A stretch of 32,964 nt of DNA from Clostridium drakei (GCF_000633595.2 NZ_JIBU02000042.1:1-32964), one strand, 5' to 3'. Positions 1-8,979 are shown, counted from the first letter of the stretch. The notes: generated from the sequence alone by a model not told the origin. A program made the numbers and translations.

Positions 1-152
1 CACGGAGTAAAAGTTAAAATCCAAACTTCCACTGCACCTTTGCGTCGTAATATTTTTAAATTATACTATTGTATCTATGCTGAAAAAGATATATTATAAT
101 GAATGGTGATATATTAAAACATTTTTACAAGAGAGGACAGGATAATATATTT

Positions 153-1289
153 ATGGAAAACTTAAGATTAAGTTCACAAAATATTTATAGAATAATTGAG
201 AAATTAAAGATGGAGAAGGTATTTTGTATATCATTAGTACTTTCAATTTTTACTTCTTTTTTTGCTAATCCCAAAATATCATATATAAATTTTAAGGTTA
301 TTGTACTTCTTTTTAATTTGATGATAATAATTTCTGCTTTAAAAGAGCTGAAGTTTATGGATAAAATTGCAGTTATAGTTTTATCAAAGTGTAAAAATAC
401 TAGAATGATTTCCTTGATATTTATTCTAATAACTTTCTTTGCTTCTATGTTGGTAACAAATGATGTTGCATTACTTACTTTTGTTCCTTTGGCTATGCTT
501 ACTTTTAAAAAGGTAAAATTTGATCCAATGAAAACAATAATACTTCAAACTTTAGCAGCTAATATAGGTAGTAGTCTTACACCTATGGGAAATCCACAAA
601 ATTTGTTTTTATTCACTCATTATAATTTGAGCAGTTTCCAATTTTTTTCAATAACAATACCATTTGTGATTATAGGCATGTTTTGGCTTATCTTATTGAA
701 TATAAGAATACCTAAAAAAAATCTTCAATTATGTATTGAAAACGTAGATATAGAAGACAAAAAGAGGACTAGCATATATTTAATCATTTTTTTGATTGTG
801 ATCTTTTCTGTATTTGGAATTGTAAACTATAAGTATACATTTTTGATTGTAATAATAGGCGTATTTCTTATGGATAAACATCTTATAAAAGAAGTAGATT
901 ATTTTTTATTATTTACGTTTATATGCTTTTTTGTATTTATTGGGAATATATCTAGTATAAAAAGTATTCAAGCATATTTAAATAATTTTTTACAAATAAA
1001 AGATATGCCTTATTTTTCATCTATAGTGTTTAGTCAATTTATAAGTAATGTTCCGTGTTCGGTATTGTTAGCAGGATTTACTAAAAATTGGAAAGAGGTT
1101 CTTTTAGGAGTCAATATAGGAGGAATGGGAACACTAATAGCCTCACTAGCAAGCCTTATTTCATATAAAATATTTATAAATGAAAATGAAGATAAAAAAA
1201 ATAAATTATATTTAAGTAAGTTTAACATTTATAGTTTTGTAAGCTTATTTTTATTCACTATTGCAAATTACATATATATTCATTTGTAA
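153..1289 (+). CDS. SLC13/ArsB-NhaD-type membrane permease (anion or ion transporter)
   Basis: A strongly hydrophobic protein with about ten membrane segments. The conserved MLVTNDVALLTFVPLAM and AANIGSSLTPMGNPQN stretches are the duplicated hairpin-type motifs of the CitMHS/ArsB/SLC13 superfamily, which moves organic or inorganic anions (citrate, arsenite, dicarboxylates) or exchanges Na+/H+. The substrate cannot be read from sequence. An in-frame ATG exists upstream at 99, but it has no Shine-Dalgarno and overlaps a TATAAT-like -10 at 95-100, so I prefer the ATG at 153 preceded by a GAGAGGACAGGA stretch at 131-142; an ATG at 210 is a weaker option. At about 378 aa the protein is near the short end of the family. 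It stands alone, converging with the downstream minus-strand exonuclease gene. Confidence 0.75.
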   Translation: MENLRLSSQNIYRIIEKLKMEKVFCISLVLSIFTSFFANPKISYINFKVIVLLFNLMIIISALKELKFMDKIAVIVLSKCKNTRMISLIFILITFFASMLVTNDVALLTFVPLAMLTFKKVKFDPMKTIILQTLAANIGSSLTPMGNPQNLFLFTHYNLSSFQFFSITIPFVIIGMFWLILLNIRIPKKNLQLCIENVDIEDKKRTSIYLIIFLIVIFSVFGIVNYKYTFLIVIIGVFLMDKHLIKEVDYFLLFTFICFFVFIGNISSIKSIQAYLNNFLQIKDMPYFSSIVFSQFISNVPCSVLLAGFTKNWKEVLLGVNIGGMGTLIASLASLISYKIFINENEDKKNKLYLSKFNIYSFVSLFLFTIANYIYIHL

Positions 1290-1357
1290 AAGATATGTTT
1301 TTGAGTATAAAATGTCTTTATTATTAGATGAAATTTTTATTAAACAAAAGAATATGA

Positions 1358-2134
1358 TTAATGCTTTAAGTCATTGGAATATGGAATTTCAAATTGTCGA
1401 GTTTTTCCCATCATATAAGCTAGTTTAATAATTTTTTGTTCTTCATCAGACATTTTTCTATTAAACATTTTTTCAAATTGTTTAATTAGTTTAGAGATAT
1501 CAAGTATGTTTTCTTTAGGAGTGTTTCTAACACGTCTCATATTTTTATTTATGTCATATTTTATAATGGTTACATTTTTTTTAGGAATTTTCTTAAAAAC
1601 TTCTGCTGTATAATAAGCGTCATTAAGGGCATTATGAAATTTGTTTTCAATATTAATGTTTAATAATTCAGCAGCATTTTTAAGTCCAATACTGGTTCCT
1701 TTTGGATAGTTAAGATATTTAGATGCATACCACTGAATATTAATATAATTCTTTGAAATTGAGCTTGCATCTAAATTATGGTATTCTATATTTCTAAATA
1801 ATTCTTTTATATCACAAGCACCCCATACGCATAATATACTTTGATTATTTCCTATAAACTCCAAAAAATCTTTATAAACTTCTTTAAAGGATTGTTCTTT
1901 ATTTAATATATCTATTTTAATGCCTGTCATTTCTTCTACAAAAGGATTCATAACAGTATATAATTTAGGTTTCACTAATTTGTCAATGGTAGAAATAACC
2001 TGGAAATTTTCATCAAGCTTTACAGCACCAATTTGAATTATTTCAAAAGGACATTTTAAATTTGTTAAATTTTTGTTTTCTTTTTTAGAATTTAAACTTT
2101 GATTAAATTCTAAATCAAATATTATGTAGTTCAT
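1358..2134 (-). CDS. DEDDh 3'-5' exonuclease (DnaQ/KapD-like)
   Basis: The N-terminus reads NYIIFDLEFNQ, giving the first two acidic metal ligands (D and E) of the DnaQ/RNase T exonuclease fold. A central CDIKEL segment supplies the Exo II aspartate, and HNALNDAYYTAEVF gives the ExoIII His...Asp pair. The family removes 3' nucleotides from DNA or RNA with two Mg2+ ions. The length (about 258 aa) fits stand-alone KapD/ERI-1-like enzymes rather than a polymerase subunit. The ATG at 2134 is chosen over the one 21 nt upstream because AGGAGA at 2141-2146 sits at the right distance. The C-terminal 70 residues after the fold are lysine-rich and unassigned. It is a single-gene unit, divergent from the wall-hydrolase gene. 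Confidence 0.85.
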   Translation of the reverse strand: MNYIIFDLEFNQSLNSKKENKNLTNLKCPFEIIQIGAVKLDENFQVISTIDKLVKPKLYTVMNPFVEEMTGIKIDILNKEQSFKEVYKDFLEFIGNNQSILCVWGACDIKELFRNIEYHNLDASSISKNYINIQWYASKYLNYPKGTSIGLKNAAELLNINIENKFHNALNDAYYTAEVFKKIPKKNVTIIKYDINKNMRRVRNTPKENILDISKLIKQFEKMFNRKMSDEEQKIIKLAYMMGKTRQFEIPYSNDLKH

Positions 2135-2459
2135 TGTTATTCTCCTGAATTTCAAAAGATTTCTCCATATTTATTATATCACAAATTATTGGTGTTAATT
2201 TTTTTGCTTGTTTGATCTAATGATCTTAATAAAAAAGTATATACTGATAATTAATATTGACAATATAGCTATTTTTGAGTTTTTTGTCATAATGAAATAT
2301 TATAGTGATTTTAATTAATTTAAAAAATATATAATAAATTGTTAGTGGTATAGTTTGAAAAAATATGAATTATAGTGTAGAATATGAAATATAGTGAAGT
2401 ATTATTTTAAAATAAGTAATAAAGTTAAAATGTAAAGTACAATTTGAAAGGAGCACAAG
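2135..2459. other. Divergent intergenic region between exonuclease and wall hydrolase
   Basis: About 325 bp of very A+T-rich DNA with no gene. On the minus strand a TATAAT lies at 2173-2178 (reading toward the exonuclease), without a clear -35. On the plus strand the best promoter is at 2355-2383. No operator-like palindrome was seen. Confidence 0.6.
2355..2383 (+). promoter_or_regulatory. Sigma-A-type promoter of the CWB2-glucosaminidase gene
   Basis: TTGAAA (2355-2360), a 17-nt spacer and TAGAAT (2378-2383). This gives a leader of about 70 nt before the AAAGGAG ribosome site at 2447-2453. The same hexamer pair and spacing recur at 13737-13765. Confidence 0.55.
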
Positions 2460-4067
2460 ATGGCAATACTAAAAAAACACTTACTAGCATTGTTGATAAC
2501 TTCTAGTACATGTTTACTATTTACATCTAAAACCTTTGCTAGTGATATAAAATTAAATAGGATAGCGGGACAAGATCGTTTTGAAACTTGCAGTAGTATA
2601 GCAGATTCTGGTTGGACTAAAAGTGATTATGCAATTTTGGTTAATAGTGAAATGTATGCAGATGCTGTTGTGTCATCACCATTAGCAGATAAATACAAAG
2701 CACCAATACTACTTACAGGAAAGGATAATATTCCAGATATAATAGTAGACAAATTAAATAAATTAAGAGTTAAAAAAGTATTTATTTTGGGTGGTCCAAG
2801 CCTAATATCTAAAAATGTTGAAGAACAACTAGAAAATATGGGTATATCTATTGAGGAAAGAATTGCAGGCCAAGATAGATATGAAACAGCAGTAAAAGTA
2901 GCAAGTCACATAACAAATCCTAACAACTCTATTTATGTGGTAAATGGGGAAGATTGGAGGAATGCATTAGCAATTAGTCCAATAGCTACTATATCTCATA
3001 GTCCTATAATTTTTACTAATAAAGATGGTGTTCCAGATGTAGTTAAAAATAATATAGATAACACAAATCATAGTTATAATATTATAGGGGAAAAAGATGA
3101 CTATGATTTTCTAAATAATATTGAACAGCATTTAGGAGGAAAACATATAAGAACTTTAGGATATAATAAGGTTGATACAAATATTCAAGTATATAATTCT
3201 TTTAAGGATAAAATGAAGCTGAATAAGGTTTATTTAGCATCAAGTAAAGCTTTTGCTGATGGTTTGTGTATAAGTCCATTGGCAGGAGGAGATAAAAGTC
3301 CATTGTTTTTTATTGATGAAGATAATATAAATGAATTTAAAGATTTCTTAGATGAAAATGAAAAATATATAGGAGAAATTAATGTTATTGGTGGACAAGG
3401 GGTTATTGCAGATTCAACACTACAAACTTTATTAAAATCAAATACTACTGCTAGTATAAATAATAGTGATATCATAAACAATAGTAAAGGAAATGGAATT
3501 TCTGATACTAATAAAGATAATAATGAAAATTCAAATGAATATCAAGATACAAACAATTATGAAAATAATAATTCAATAACGCCTATAATGGGACAATCAC
3601 AAGTATCAGTAGAACAATGTGAAAAATTTTTAAGAAAAAGAAATCCTAATGCTCCTTATTTGGCTAATATTTATAAGAAATATTGTGATATTTATGGAAT
3701 AAGGTTGGAATGTGCATGGGTACAGATGTGTTTGGAAACAAATTTTTTAAAATATTCTGATACTTCAATAACTACATTAAATATGAATAATTACGCAGGT
3801 TTGGGAGCCTTAGATAACAATGGAAGAGGACAAGCTTTGAGTTTTTCTACCGAAGATGAGGGAGTTAAATGTCATATTCAGCACTTGTTTGCATACAGCA
3901 GCAAAAATACATTACCAGATGGAGAATTATTAATTGATCCAAGATTTAAGCTTGTGCAAAGAGGTTGTGCTACTAGTATTGAAGACCTTGGAAATGGTAA
4001 ATGGGCTTCAGATAAGGAGTATGCTAATAAATTATTAAGTTTGTTAAATCAGCTTAATAATAATTAG
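2460..4067 (+). CDS. Secreted CWB2-repeat cell-wall protein with C-terminal glucosaminidase domain
   Basis: A signal peptide (positive KKH, hydrophobic core, cleavage likely after ...KTFA, residue 27) is followed by three tandem cell-wall-binding type 2 repeats at about residues 32-125, 132-225 and 230-330. The first two begin with the hallmark RIAGQDR(F/Y)ET. CWB2 triplets anchor clostridial proteins non-covalently to anionic wall polymer. An Asn/Ser-rich linker (about 335-375) leads to a C-terminal domain of about 155 residues resembling the endo-beta-N-acetylglucosaminidase family: WVQMCLETNF carries the likely catalytic Glu, and NMNNYAGLGALDNNGRG is the substrate-loop region. It probably cleaves peptidoglycan glycan strands during growth, separation or sporulation. 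A strong ribosome site lies just upstream. It is a single-gene unit ending at a strong terminator. Confidence 0.85.
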   Translation: MAILKKHLLALLITSSTCLLFTSKTFASDIKLNRIAGQDRFETCSSIADSGWTKSDYAILVNSEMYADAVVSSPLADKYKAPILLTGKDNIPDIIVDKLNKLRVKKVFILGGPSLISKNVEEQLENMGISIEERIAGQDRYETAVKVASHITNPNNSIYVVNGEDWRNALAISPIATISHSPIIFTNKDGVPDVVKNNIDNTNHSYNIIGEKDDYDFLNNIEQHLGGKHIRTLGYNKVDTNIQVYNSFKDKMKLNKVYLASSKAFADGLCISPLAGGDKSPLFFIDEDNINEFKDFLDENEKYIGEINVIGGQGVIADSTLQTLLKSNTTASINNSDIINNSKGNGISDTNKDNNENSNEYQDTNNYENNNSITPIMGQSQVSVEQCEKFLRKRNPNAPYLANIYKKYCDIYGIRLECAWVQMCLETNFLKYSDTSITTLNMNNYAGLGALDNNGRGQALSFSTEDEGVKCHIQHLFAYSSKNTLPDGELLIDPRFKLVQRGCATSIEDLGNGKWASDKEYANKLLSLLNQLNNN

Positions 4068-4096
4068 AGCTTAAATTAATGATAATAATTTAAAAG

Positions 4097-4126
4097 CCAA
4101 TGCTTAACTTTAAAGCATTGGTTTTT
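4097..4126 (+). terminator. Rho-independent terminator after the wall-hydrolase gene
   Basis: A 9-bp perfect stem, CCAATGCTT (4097-4105) with AAGCATTGG (4113-4121), has a 7-nt loop and is followed by TTTTT. Confidence 0.85.
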
Positions 4127-4144
4127 AAATGTCTAAATATATAT

Positions 4145-4310
4145 CCAAAATATCGGTACTCCAATTTTGATTCCTATCTAACGATAGGTGGGTGTCAGCA
4201 TAAACGATTCAATCGCCTTAAATGCCATAAGAGGACTCACAAAAAGGTACATTTCCACATTTAACTTATCGGACTCCCTAAATAAAAATGTAGGTTCAAA
4301 ATAAGAGCTT
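4145..4310. repeat. Hairpin-rich atypical block, possible decayed element or structured RNA
   Basis: It contains the perfect hairpin CCTATC-TAAC-GATAGG. Immediately downstream is a nested structure: GTGGGT can pair with ACTCAC, enclosing GCAT/ATGC, which in turn encloses CGAT-TCA-ATCG. The tracts ATCGGTACTCC and ATCGGACTCCC near the two edges resemble each other. Base composition is less A+T-rich than the flanks. Both strands have short open stretches, but none has a ribosome site or recognisable domain. I cannot tell a dispersed-element remnant from an RNA. Confidence 0.35.
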
Positions 4311-4537
4311 AACGAATACCTCAGAAAACATATTTTAAAATCTAAATTTAGAATTATAAGTTAATAATTTTACAAAGTTATTAACTATAACTAAAGCTGC
4401 AAAATAAATTTTTGTTCTATGTGAATATAATAACAGATTTAAATTTACAATTCAAGAGATTTATATATAGCAATTTATTCCTTAAGCAATAAATTGAAAA
4501 AGTAATATTTATCTAAATTAGTGTAAAATATATACAT

Positions 4538-4566
4538 TTGCAATAATTAATTAAATACAGTATAAT
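4538..4566 (+). promoter_or_regulatory. Promoter of the small conserved protein gene
   Basis: TTGCAA (4538-4543), an exact 17-nt spacer and a perfect TATAAT (4561-4566). The transcript would start near 4573 and reach the AGGAG at 4601-4605. Confidence 0.75.
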
Positions 4567-4615
4567 ATCTTATGTTTATATCAAAATAATTTTAGCACAT
4601 AGGAGTATATTAGAA

Positions 4616-4849
4616 ATGAGAGCAAGTTATAAAAATCCAAAAGAATTAGCAAGTAAATTGAAAGATTTAGTTGATACGTATTTTGAGGGTTTATTAAGTT
4701 ATGAGGAATTAGAAAAAACTATTATAGCTATAATAAATGCCAATGGCGATAGAGTCTATAAAAATGGATTCATGCCAACAAAATTAGCTGGTATTTTAGG
4801 TACTGAAAGAGTGGATGTTATAAATAAAATACAACAAACAATGGAATAA
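4616..4849 (+). CDS. Small conserved clostridial protein (TIGR04540-like)
   Basis: A 77-residue soluble protein without signal peptide, membrane segment or cysteine motif. The N-terminal pattern 'YKNPKELASKLKDLVDTYFEGLLSYEEL' style (amphipathic helices with an ELA..LKDLVD core) followed by I..NG..VYKNG is what I recall of the clostridial TIGR04540 family, whose function is unknown. The size fits that family. It has its own strong promoter and a large downstream inverted repeat, so it is a monocistronic unit. AGGAG lies 10 nt before the ATG. The family assignment is from memory of the pattern; no biochemical role can be given. Confidence 0.65.
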   Translation: MRASYKNPKELASKLKDLVDTYFEGLLSYEELEKTIIAIINANGDRVYKNGFMPTKLAGILGTERVDVINKIQQTME

Positions 4850-4858
4850 TTCATATGT

Positions 4859-4956
4859 AAAAAGGGTTATCCTAAAGTAACTTTTATATAATATATTAAG
4901 TCTTTAAATTAAAATCTTAATATATTATATTTTTATTTTGGGAAAGCCTTTTTTTA
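4859..4956 (+). terminator. Large terminator-like inverted repeat after the small protein gene
   Basis: The core is a perfect 15-bp inverted repeat (4886-4900 with 4916-4930, left arm ATATAATATATTAAG) with a 15-nt loop and a T-rich tail. An outer AAAAAGG/CCTTTTT pair can close it further. The all-A/T stem makes it weaker than its length suggests. Confidence 0.55.
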
Positions 4957-5003
4957 TATAAATTAATATTAAATAGAACTTTTGAAAAAGGAGTACGTTA
5001 TTT

Positions 5004-5876
5004 ATGAAAAAATTATTGTATGATTGTGATAACACTATGGGACTACCAGGTAGAGATGTAGATGATGGACTTGTAATTTTGTATTTACTTGGGAGTCAGG
5101 ATATAGATCTAAAAGGTATAACAACAACCTATGGGAATAGTTCTGTTGATGAAGTTTTTGAAAATACAAAGAATATGCTTAATTTTTTAGATATAACAAA
5201 TGTACCTTTGATAAAAGGTGCTGGATCATCACAATATAGAATAAGTGATGCAGCAAAATTTTTAGCAAAAGAAGCATCGAAAAATCCTGGAGAAATTACT
5301 TTGCTTGCAACAGGATCACTAACTAATTTGTATGGTGCATATGAATTAGATAATAATTTTTTTAGCAATCTAAAAGAGATAGTTTTGATGGGGGGAATAA
5401 CAAAGCCTCTTATAATAAATGGTGTGAATTTAGATGAATTAAACTTTTCTTGCGATCCTACAGCTGTATATGAAGTGTTGAATTCTAACAGTGATATAAC
5501 TATATTAACTGGTAATACCTGTCTTCAAGCTTTTTTTGGAGAAAAAGAGCTAAGTAAACTGAAATCACAAAGTGATCATCGTATATATGAATTTATAGCA
5601 AGAAATATAGAACCTTGGTATAATTATGTACACAAAACTTTTGGAGTTTGGGGATTTTATAATTGGGATATTGTATCAGCAGTGTATGTTACAAATCCAG
5701 AAATTTTTAAAAATAAACATGAGTATGTGGTTTCAAGTAAAATTGATTTAGGTAAAGGATATCTTAAGATTGACAATAGTAAATTAAGTTCAACAAAAAT
5801 AAATATTCCAACTGGCATAAGAGATAGAGAAGATTTTAATAAAATTGTATTTGAAGCTTGGAGAAGGCTTAAATAA
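5004..5876 (+). CDS. Inosine/uridine-preferring nucleoside hydrolase family protein
   Basis: The family hydrolyses the N-glycosidic bond of ribonucleosides, releasing base and ribose, using Ca2+ held by an N-terminal Asp cluster. Here that cluster reads YDCDNTMG...RDVDDGL (D7, D9, D18, D20, D21), about six residues longer than the usual DTDPGxDD. Further hallmarks are NVPLIKGA, LATGSLTNL, IVLMGGI, the FSCDPTAVYEVL segment, and a C-terminal NWDIVSA that supplies the last metal-binding Asp. The length (290 aa) is slightly below the usual 310 or so. Cytosolic. AAAGGAG lies about 10 nt before the ATG. It precedes the ABC importer operon by 125 bp with a promoter between, so co-regulation is possible but not shown. 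The altered loop may mean an unusual substrate. Confidence 0.8.
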   Translation: MKKLLYDCDNTMGLPGRDVDDGLVILYLLGSQDIDLKGITTTYGNSSVDEVFENTKNMLNFLDITNVPLIKGAGSSQYRISDAAKFLAKEASKNPGEITLLATGSLTNLYGAYELDNNFFSNLKEIVLMGGITKPLIINGVNLDELNFSCDPTAVYEVLNSNSDITILTGNTCLQAFFGEKELSKLKSQSDHRIYEFIARNIEPWYNYVHKTFGVWGFYNWDIVSAVYVTNPEIFKNKHEYVVSSKIDLGKGYLKIDNSKLSSTKINIPTGIRDREDFNKIVFEAWRRLK

Positions 5877-5907
5877 TAAAATGTTATAGTAAAACGTTTA
5901 AATATAG

Positions 5908-5937
5908 GTAATACTTATTTTTGGGTATTATTTTATT
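5908..5937 (+). terminator. Weak terminator after the nucleoside hydrolase
   Basis: TAATAC pairs with GTATTA (6 bp, extendable by G-U) and is followed by TTTTATTT. The short A/T stem suggests partial read-through into the ABC operon. Confidence 0.4.
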
Positions 5938-5943
5938 TACATA

Positions 5944-5952
5944 TGATATAAT
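5944..5952 (+). promoter_or_regulatory. Extended -10 promoter of the ynj-like ABC operon
   Basis: TGATATAAT, an extended -10 (TGn plus perfect TATAAT), about 50 nt before the GTG start at 6002. No good -35 is visible, as is common with extended -10 promoters. Confidence 0.5.
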
Positions 5953-6001
5953 AATATGGATTTTTAGAGAAATCTATATATTTAATAAGGGAGGTTAAAA
6001 T

Positions 6002-7234
6002 GTGAGAAAGATATTGGCATTGCTTATGATTTTTATGTTATCCTTAGTTTCTTTTGGATGTACTCAAAAGAAAAATTCAACTGATGATGCAATAAATAAA
6101 AGTTGGGATACCATATTAAAAGAAGCTAAAGGAACAACTGTTAATTTTTATGGCTGGGGTGGAAGCAAAACAACAAATTCATGGATTGATGATTATTTAG
6201 CTAAAATGTTAAAAGATAAATATGATATAACTTTAAAAAGAGTTCCTATGAATATTGAGGATATATTAAATAAATTAATTGGAGATAAACAGGCAAATAA
6301 TAAAAAAGGAACTATCGATGTAGTTTGGATTAATGGAGAAAACTTTTATACAGCAAAACAAGCAGGAATACTTTATGGACCTTTTGCAGAAAAATTACCT
6401 AATTTTAATAAATATATAGATAAAAATTCTATAGAAGTAAAATCTGATTTTGGATATTCTGTGGAAGGATATGAAGTACCTTATGGAAAAGCACAATTTG
6501 TAATGGTGTACAATGGAAATAAGGTATCAAAAATACCTGCAAGTGCACAGGAATTATTGCAATTTGCAAAAGAAAACCCAGGCAAATTTACATATTCTGC
6601 ACCTCCTGACTTTACGGGAAGTGCTTTTGTAAGAAATATTATATATGACACTGTTGGATATGATAAGATAGCTAATGTAAAACCAGATAAGGCATCAGTG
6701 GAGAAAGTAATTCAACCAGCTATGGATTATCTAAAGCAGTTAAAGCCTTACTTGTGGAATAATGGAAAAACTTATCCATCTACAATAGCTCAATTAGATA
6801 ACATGTACGCAGATAATCAATTATTTATGAGTATGTCTTATAATCCAAATTCAATACCTGGTAAGGTAAAGAGTGGTGAGTATCCAAAAGCTACAAAGAG
6901 TTTTATATTTAATAAGGGAACTATAGGGAACACTCATTTTTTAGCAATACCATATAATGCACCTAATAAATCAGGGGCAATGGCTGTTATAAATGCAATA
7001 ATTACTGTTGAAGCACAAGCATCAAAATATGATCCAGAAGGTTGGGGAGATTTACCAGTTTTGGATAACAGTAAACTTTCAGCAGATGAAAAAAAGAAGT
7101 TTGAAGAAACTAAAGTTGGAGAAGGAGTAATACCTCAGGAAACATTATTGAGTCATAGAATTCCTGAAGTTCCAGCGCAGTTGGTACCTATTATAGAAAA
7201 GATTTGGTTAGAACAAATTCCAGGAGATAAGTAG
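6002..7234 (+). CDS. YnjB-like ABC transporter substrate-binding lipoprotein
   Basis: GTG start directly after AGGGAGGTT. Residues 1-20 form a lipoprotein signal ending at C20 (LVSFGC). The mature protein is a type II periplasmic-binding fold: TVNFYGWGGSKTTNSWID opens the first lobe, TIDVVWINGENFYTAKQAG is the ligand-cleft strand, and a second lobe follows. The pattern matches the COG4134/YnjB group, distant relatives of thiamine and polyamine binding proteins; the length (410 aa) fits. It would be tethered to the outer face of the membrane and deliver a small organic solute to the two permeases that follow. The ligand is unknown. It heads a run of tightly spaced genes (gaps 10-41 bp). Confidence 0.85.
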   Translation: MRKILALLMIFMLSLVSFGCTQKKNSTDDAINKSWDTILKEAKGTTVNFYGWGGSKTTNSWIDDYLAKMLKDKYDITLKRVPMNIEDILNKLIGDKQANNKKGTIDVVWINGENFYTAKQAGILYGPFAEKLPNFNKYIDKNSIEVKSDFGYSVEGYEVPYGKAQFVMVYNGNKVSKIPASAQELLQFAKENPGKFTYSAPPDFTGSAFVRNIIYDTVGYDKIANVKPDKASVEKVIQPAMDYLKQLKPYLWNNGKTYPSTIAQLDNMYADNQLFMSMSYNPNSIPGKVKSGEYPKATKSFIFNKGTIGNTHFLAIPYNAPNKSGAMAVINAIITVEAQASKYDPEGWGDLPVLDNSKLSADEKKKFEETKVGEGVIPQETLLSHRIPEVPAQLVPIIEKIWLEQIPGDK

Positions 7235-7275
7235 TAGTAAATTTTTGATAAATACTTAAAGGGGGACATTGCAAA

Positions 7276-8136
7276 ATGAAAAGATGGGTTAAGCCTTATA
7301 TATTACTTCTGCCAGCTACGGTTGTTTTATTTGGAATATTGGCATCTGGCATAATAATGGCTTTAGCACAAAGTTTAGGCTATATGCCTATTATTGGTAT
7401 TAAGGAATTAACATTTAAGTATTATATTTCTATAATTGCTGATAAAAGCTTTTTGCAATCTTTAATATTTAGCTTGAAAATTTCATTGATTTCATCAATC
7501 GCAGCAGTTATAGTTGGTGTAGTACTTGCTTACTCTATGCTTATTAATAAGCATAGAGTAAGTATAGAAAAAACGTTGTACATACTTCCTATAATAGTAC
7601 CTCATATGGTTGCTTCTTTTTTAATGTTCAATATTCTATCTCAAAGTGGACTGTTTCCTAGAATTTTATATGGACTTGGTATGTTAAAGGAACAATCACA
7701 TTTTCCAAATTTAATTTTTGATAGATATGGTATTGGAATTATAATGACTTATCTTTGGAAGGAGATACCATTTGTAGCTATGGTAGTGTATGCATTTATG
7801 AGCAACATAAATAGAAATCTTGAGGAGGTAGCTGTGAATTTAGGGGCTAGCAGAAGACAGCGTTTCTGGTACATTATACTTCCTTTATCATGGCCTTCAA
7901 TTATATCTTCTTTTATTATTATATTTGCATTTTCATTTGGTGCGTTTGAAGTTCCATACTTGCTTGGACCTACAACACCTAAAACTTTACCAATAAAAGC
8001 TTTTATAGAATATTCAAATCCTGATATTTCTAATAGGCCTTATGCAATGGCTTTAAATGTTATTCTTGCTTTTATTTCCATAATAATAGTATGGATTTAT
8101 GATAAAACCCTTAGTTTGATTTGTAGAAATATGTAA
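7276..8136 (+). CDS. ABC transporter permease, YnjC-like N-terminal half
   Basis: Six-helix inner-membrane permease of the spermidine/thiamine/sulfate type (MetI-like fold). The cytoplasmic EAA loop that docks on the ATPase is at about residues 195-215, EEVAVNLGASRRQRFWYIIL. In E. coli YnjC is one long polypeptide with two such domains; here the two domains are separate genes, this one corresponding to the first half. AAAGGGGGA lies upstream of the ATG. It is in one operon with the binding protein (41-bp gap) and the second permease (8176). Confidence 0.85.
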   Translation: MKRWVKPYILLLPATVVLFGILASGIIMALAQSLGYMPIIGIKELTFKYYISIIADKSFLQSLIFSLKISLISSIAAVIVGVVLAYSMLINKHRVSIEKTLYILPIIVPHMVASFLMFNILSQSGLFPRILYGLGMLKEQSHFPNLIFDRYGIGIIMTYLWKEIPFVAMVVYAFMSNINRNLEEVAVNLGASRRQRFWYIILPLSWPSIISSFIIIFAFSFGAFEVPYLLGPTTPKTLPIKAFIEYSNPDISNRPYAMALNVILAFISIIIVWIYDKTLSLICRNM

Positions 8137-8175
8137 AGTTTTAAGCTTTGATTTTATACAGGAGTGAAAGTATTT

Positions 8176-8979
8176 ATGAAGAAAAATATTGCTTTTAATA
8201 TTGTTATTTATTTGGCTGTCTTTTTAATTGTTTTGCCATTAATAGTTTTGCTATTATGGGGATTTAGTAAAAGATGGCCTTGGCCGTATATTGTACCTAG
8301 AGAGTATAGCTTAAGAGGAATAAGTTACTTTTTAATTGGTTATAGTAATTCTACTAAAATACTTTTATATAGTATTTTTTTATCTTTTGTAGTTACTGTA
8401 ATCACTCTAATAATAAGTATACCAGCTGCTAGAGCTTTAGGCTTATATGAATTTAAAGGAAAAGGTTTTTTTAAACTTCTTGTACTTTTACCTCTTATTA
8501 TATCACCAGTTGCAGTTGGGATTGGTATTCAGGTGCTCTTTATAAAAATTGGACTTGCAAACACATTCTTAGGTGTAGTTTTAGTACACTTAATACCATG
8601 TTTGCCTTATGGCATAAGGATACTCACTGATGTATTTGAAATTTTAGGTGAATCTATGGAATTTCAAGCTAGAACATTAGGAGCAAGTAAGCTGCAGACT
8701 TTTTTTTATGTAACTTTACCCTTAATATCTCCAGGTATAATATCTGCAGCAGGTTTAGTATTTATAGTATCCTTAAGCCAGTACTTTCTAACCTTTATTA
8801 TAGGAGGAGGAAATGTTATAACCTTCTCTATGATTATGTTTCCATTCATTCAAAGTGGAGATAGAACCATAGCAGCTTGCTATAGTATTGTATTTATAGT
8901 TACTACTTTAATACTTTTAGTTATAATGGAGAAAAAAGTTAAAGCTTACTATGCAATAGAAAATCATTTTTATATTTAG
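8176..8979 (+). CDS. ABC transporter permease, YnjC-like C-terminal half
   Basis: MetI-fold permease with about six membrane helices. The EAA loop is MEFQARTLGASKLQTFFYVTLPL. It pairs with the preceding permease to form the translocation channel. A GTG at 8164 is in frame, but it overlaps the AGGAG ribosome site itself, so the ATG at 8176 is the more credible start. Only 10 bp separate its stop from the ATPase start, which indicates translational coupling. Confidence 0.85.
   Translation: MKKNIAFNIVIYLAVFLIVLPLIVLLLWGFSKRWPWPYIVPREYSLRGISYFLIGYSNSTKILLYSIFLSFVVTVITLIISIPAARALGLYEFKGKGFFKLLVLLPLIISPVAVGIGIQVLFIKIGLANTFLGVVLVHLIPCLPYGIRILTDVFEILGESMEFQARTLGASKLQTFFYVTLPLISPGIISAAGLVFIVSLSQYFLTFIIGGGNVITFSMIMFPFIQSGDRTIAACYSIVFIVTTLILLVIMEKKVKAYYAIENHFYI

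Larger units (their letters stand above)
4068..4615. other. 548-bp intergenic region with terminator, hairpin-rich block and promoter
   Basis: It holds the terminator (4097-4126), a less A+T-rich block (about 4140-4320) with nested inverted repeats and no convincing gene, about 200 bp of plain A+T-rich DNA, and a strong promoter (4538-4566) for the next gene. Confidence 0.6.

Noticed and set aside
1-98. Truncated upstream gene at the left edge
   Set aside because: No frame with coding features or a clear stop relationship could be supported in these 98 bases.
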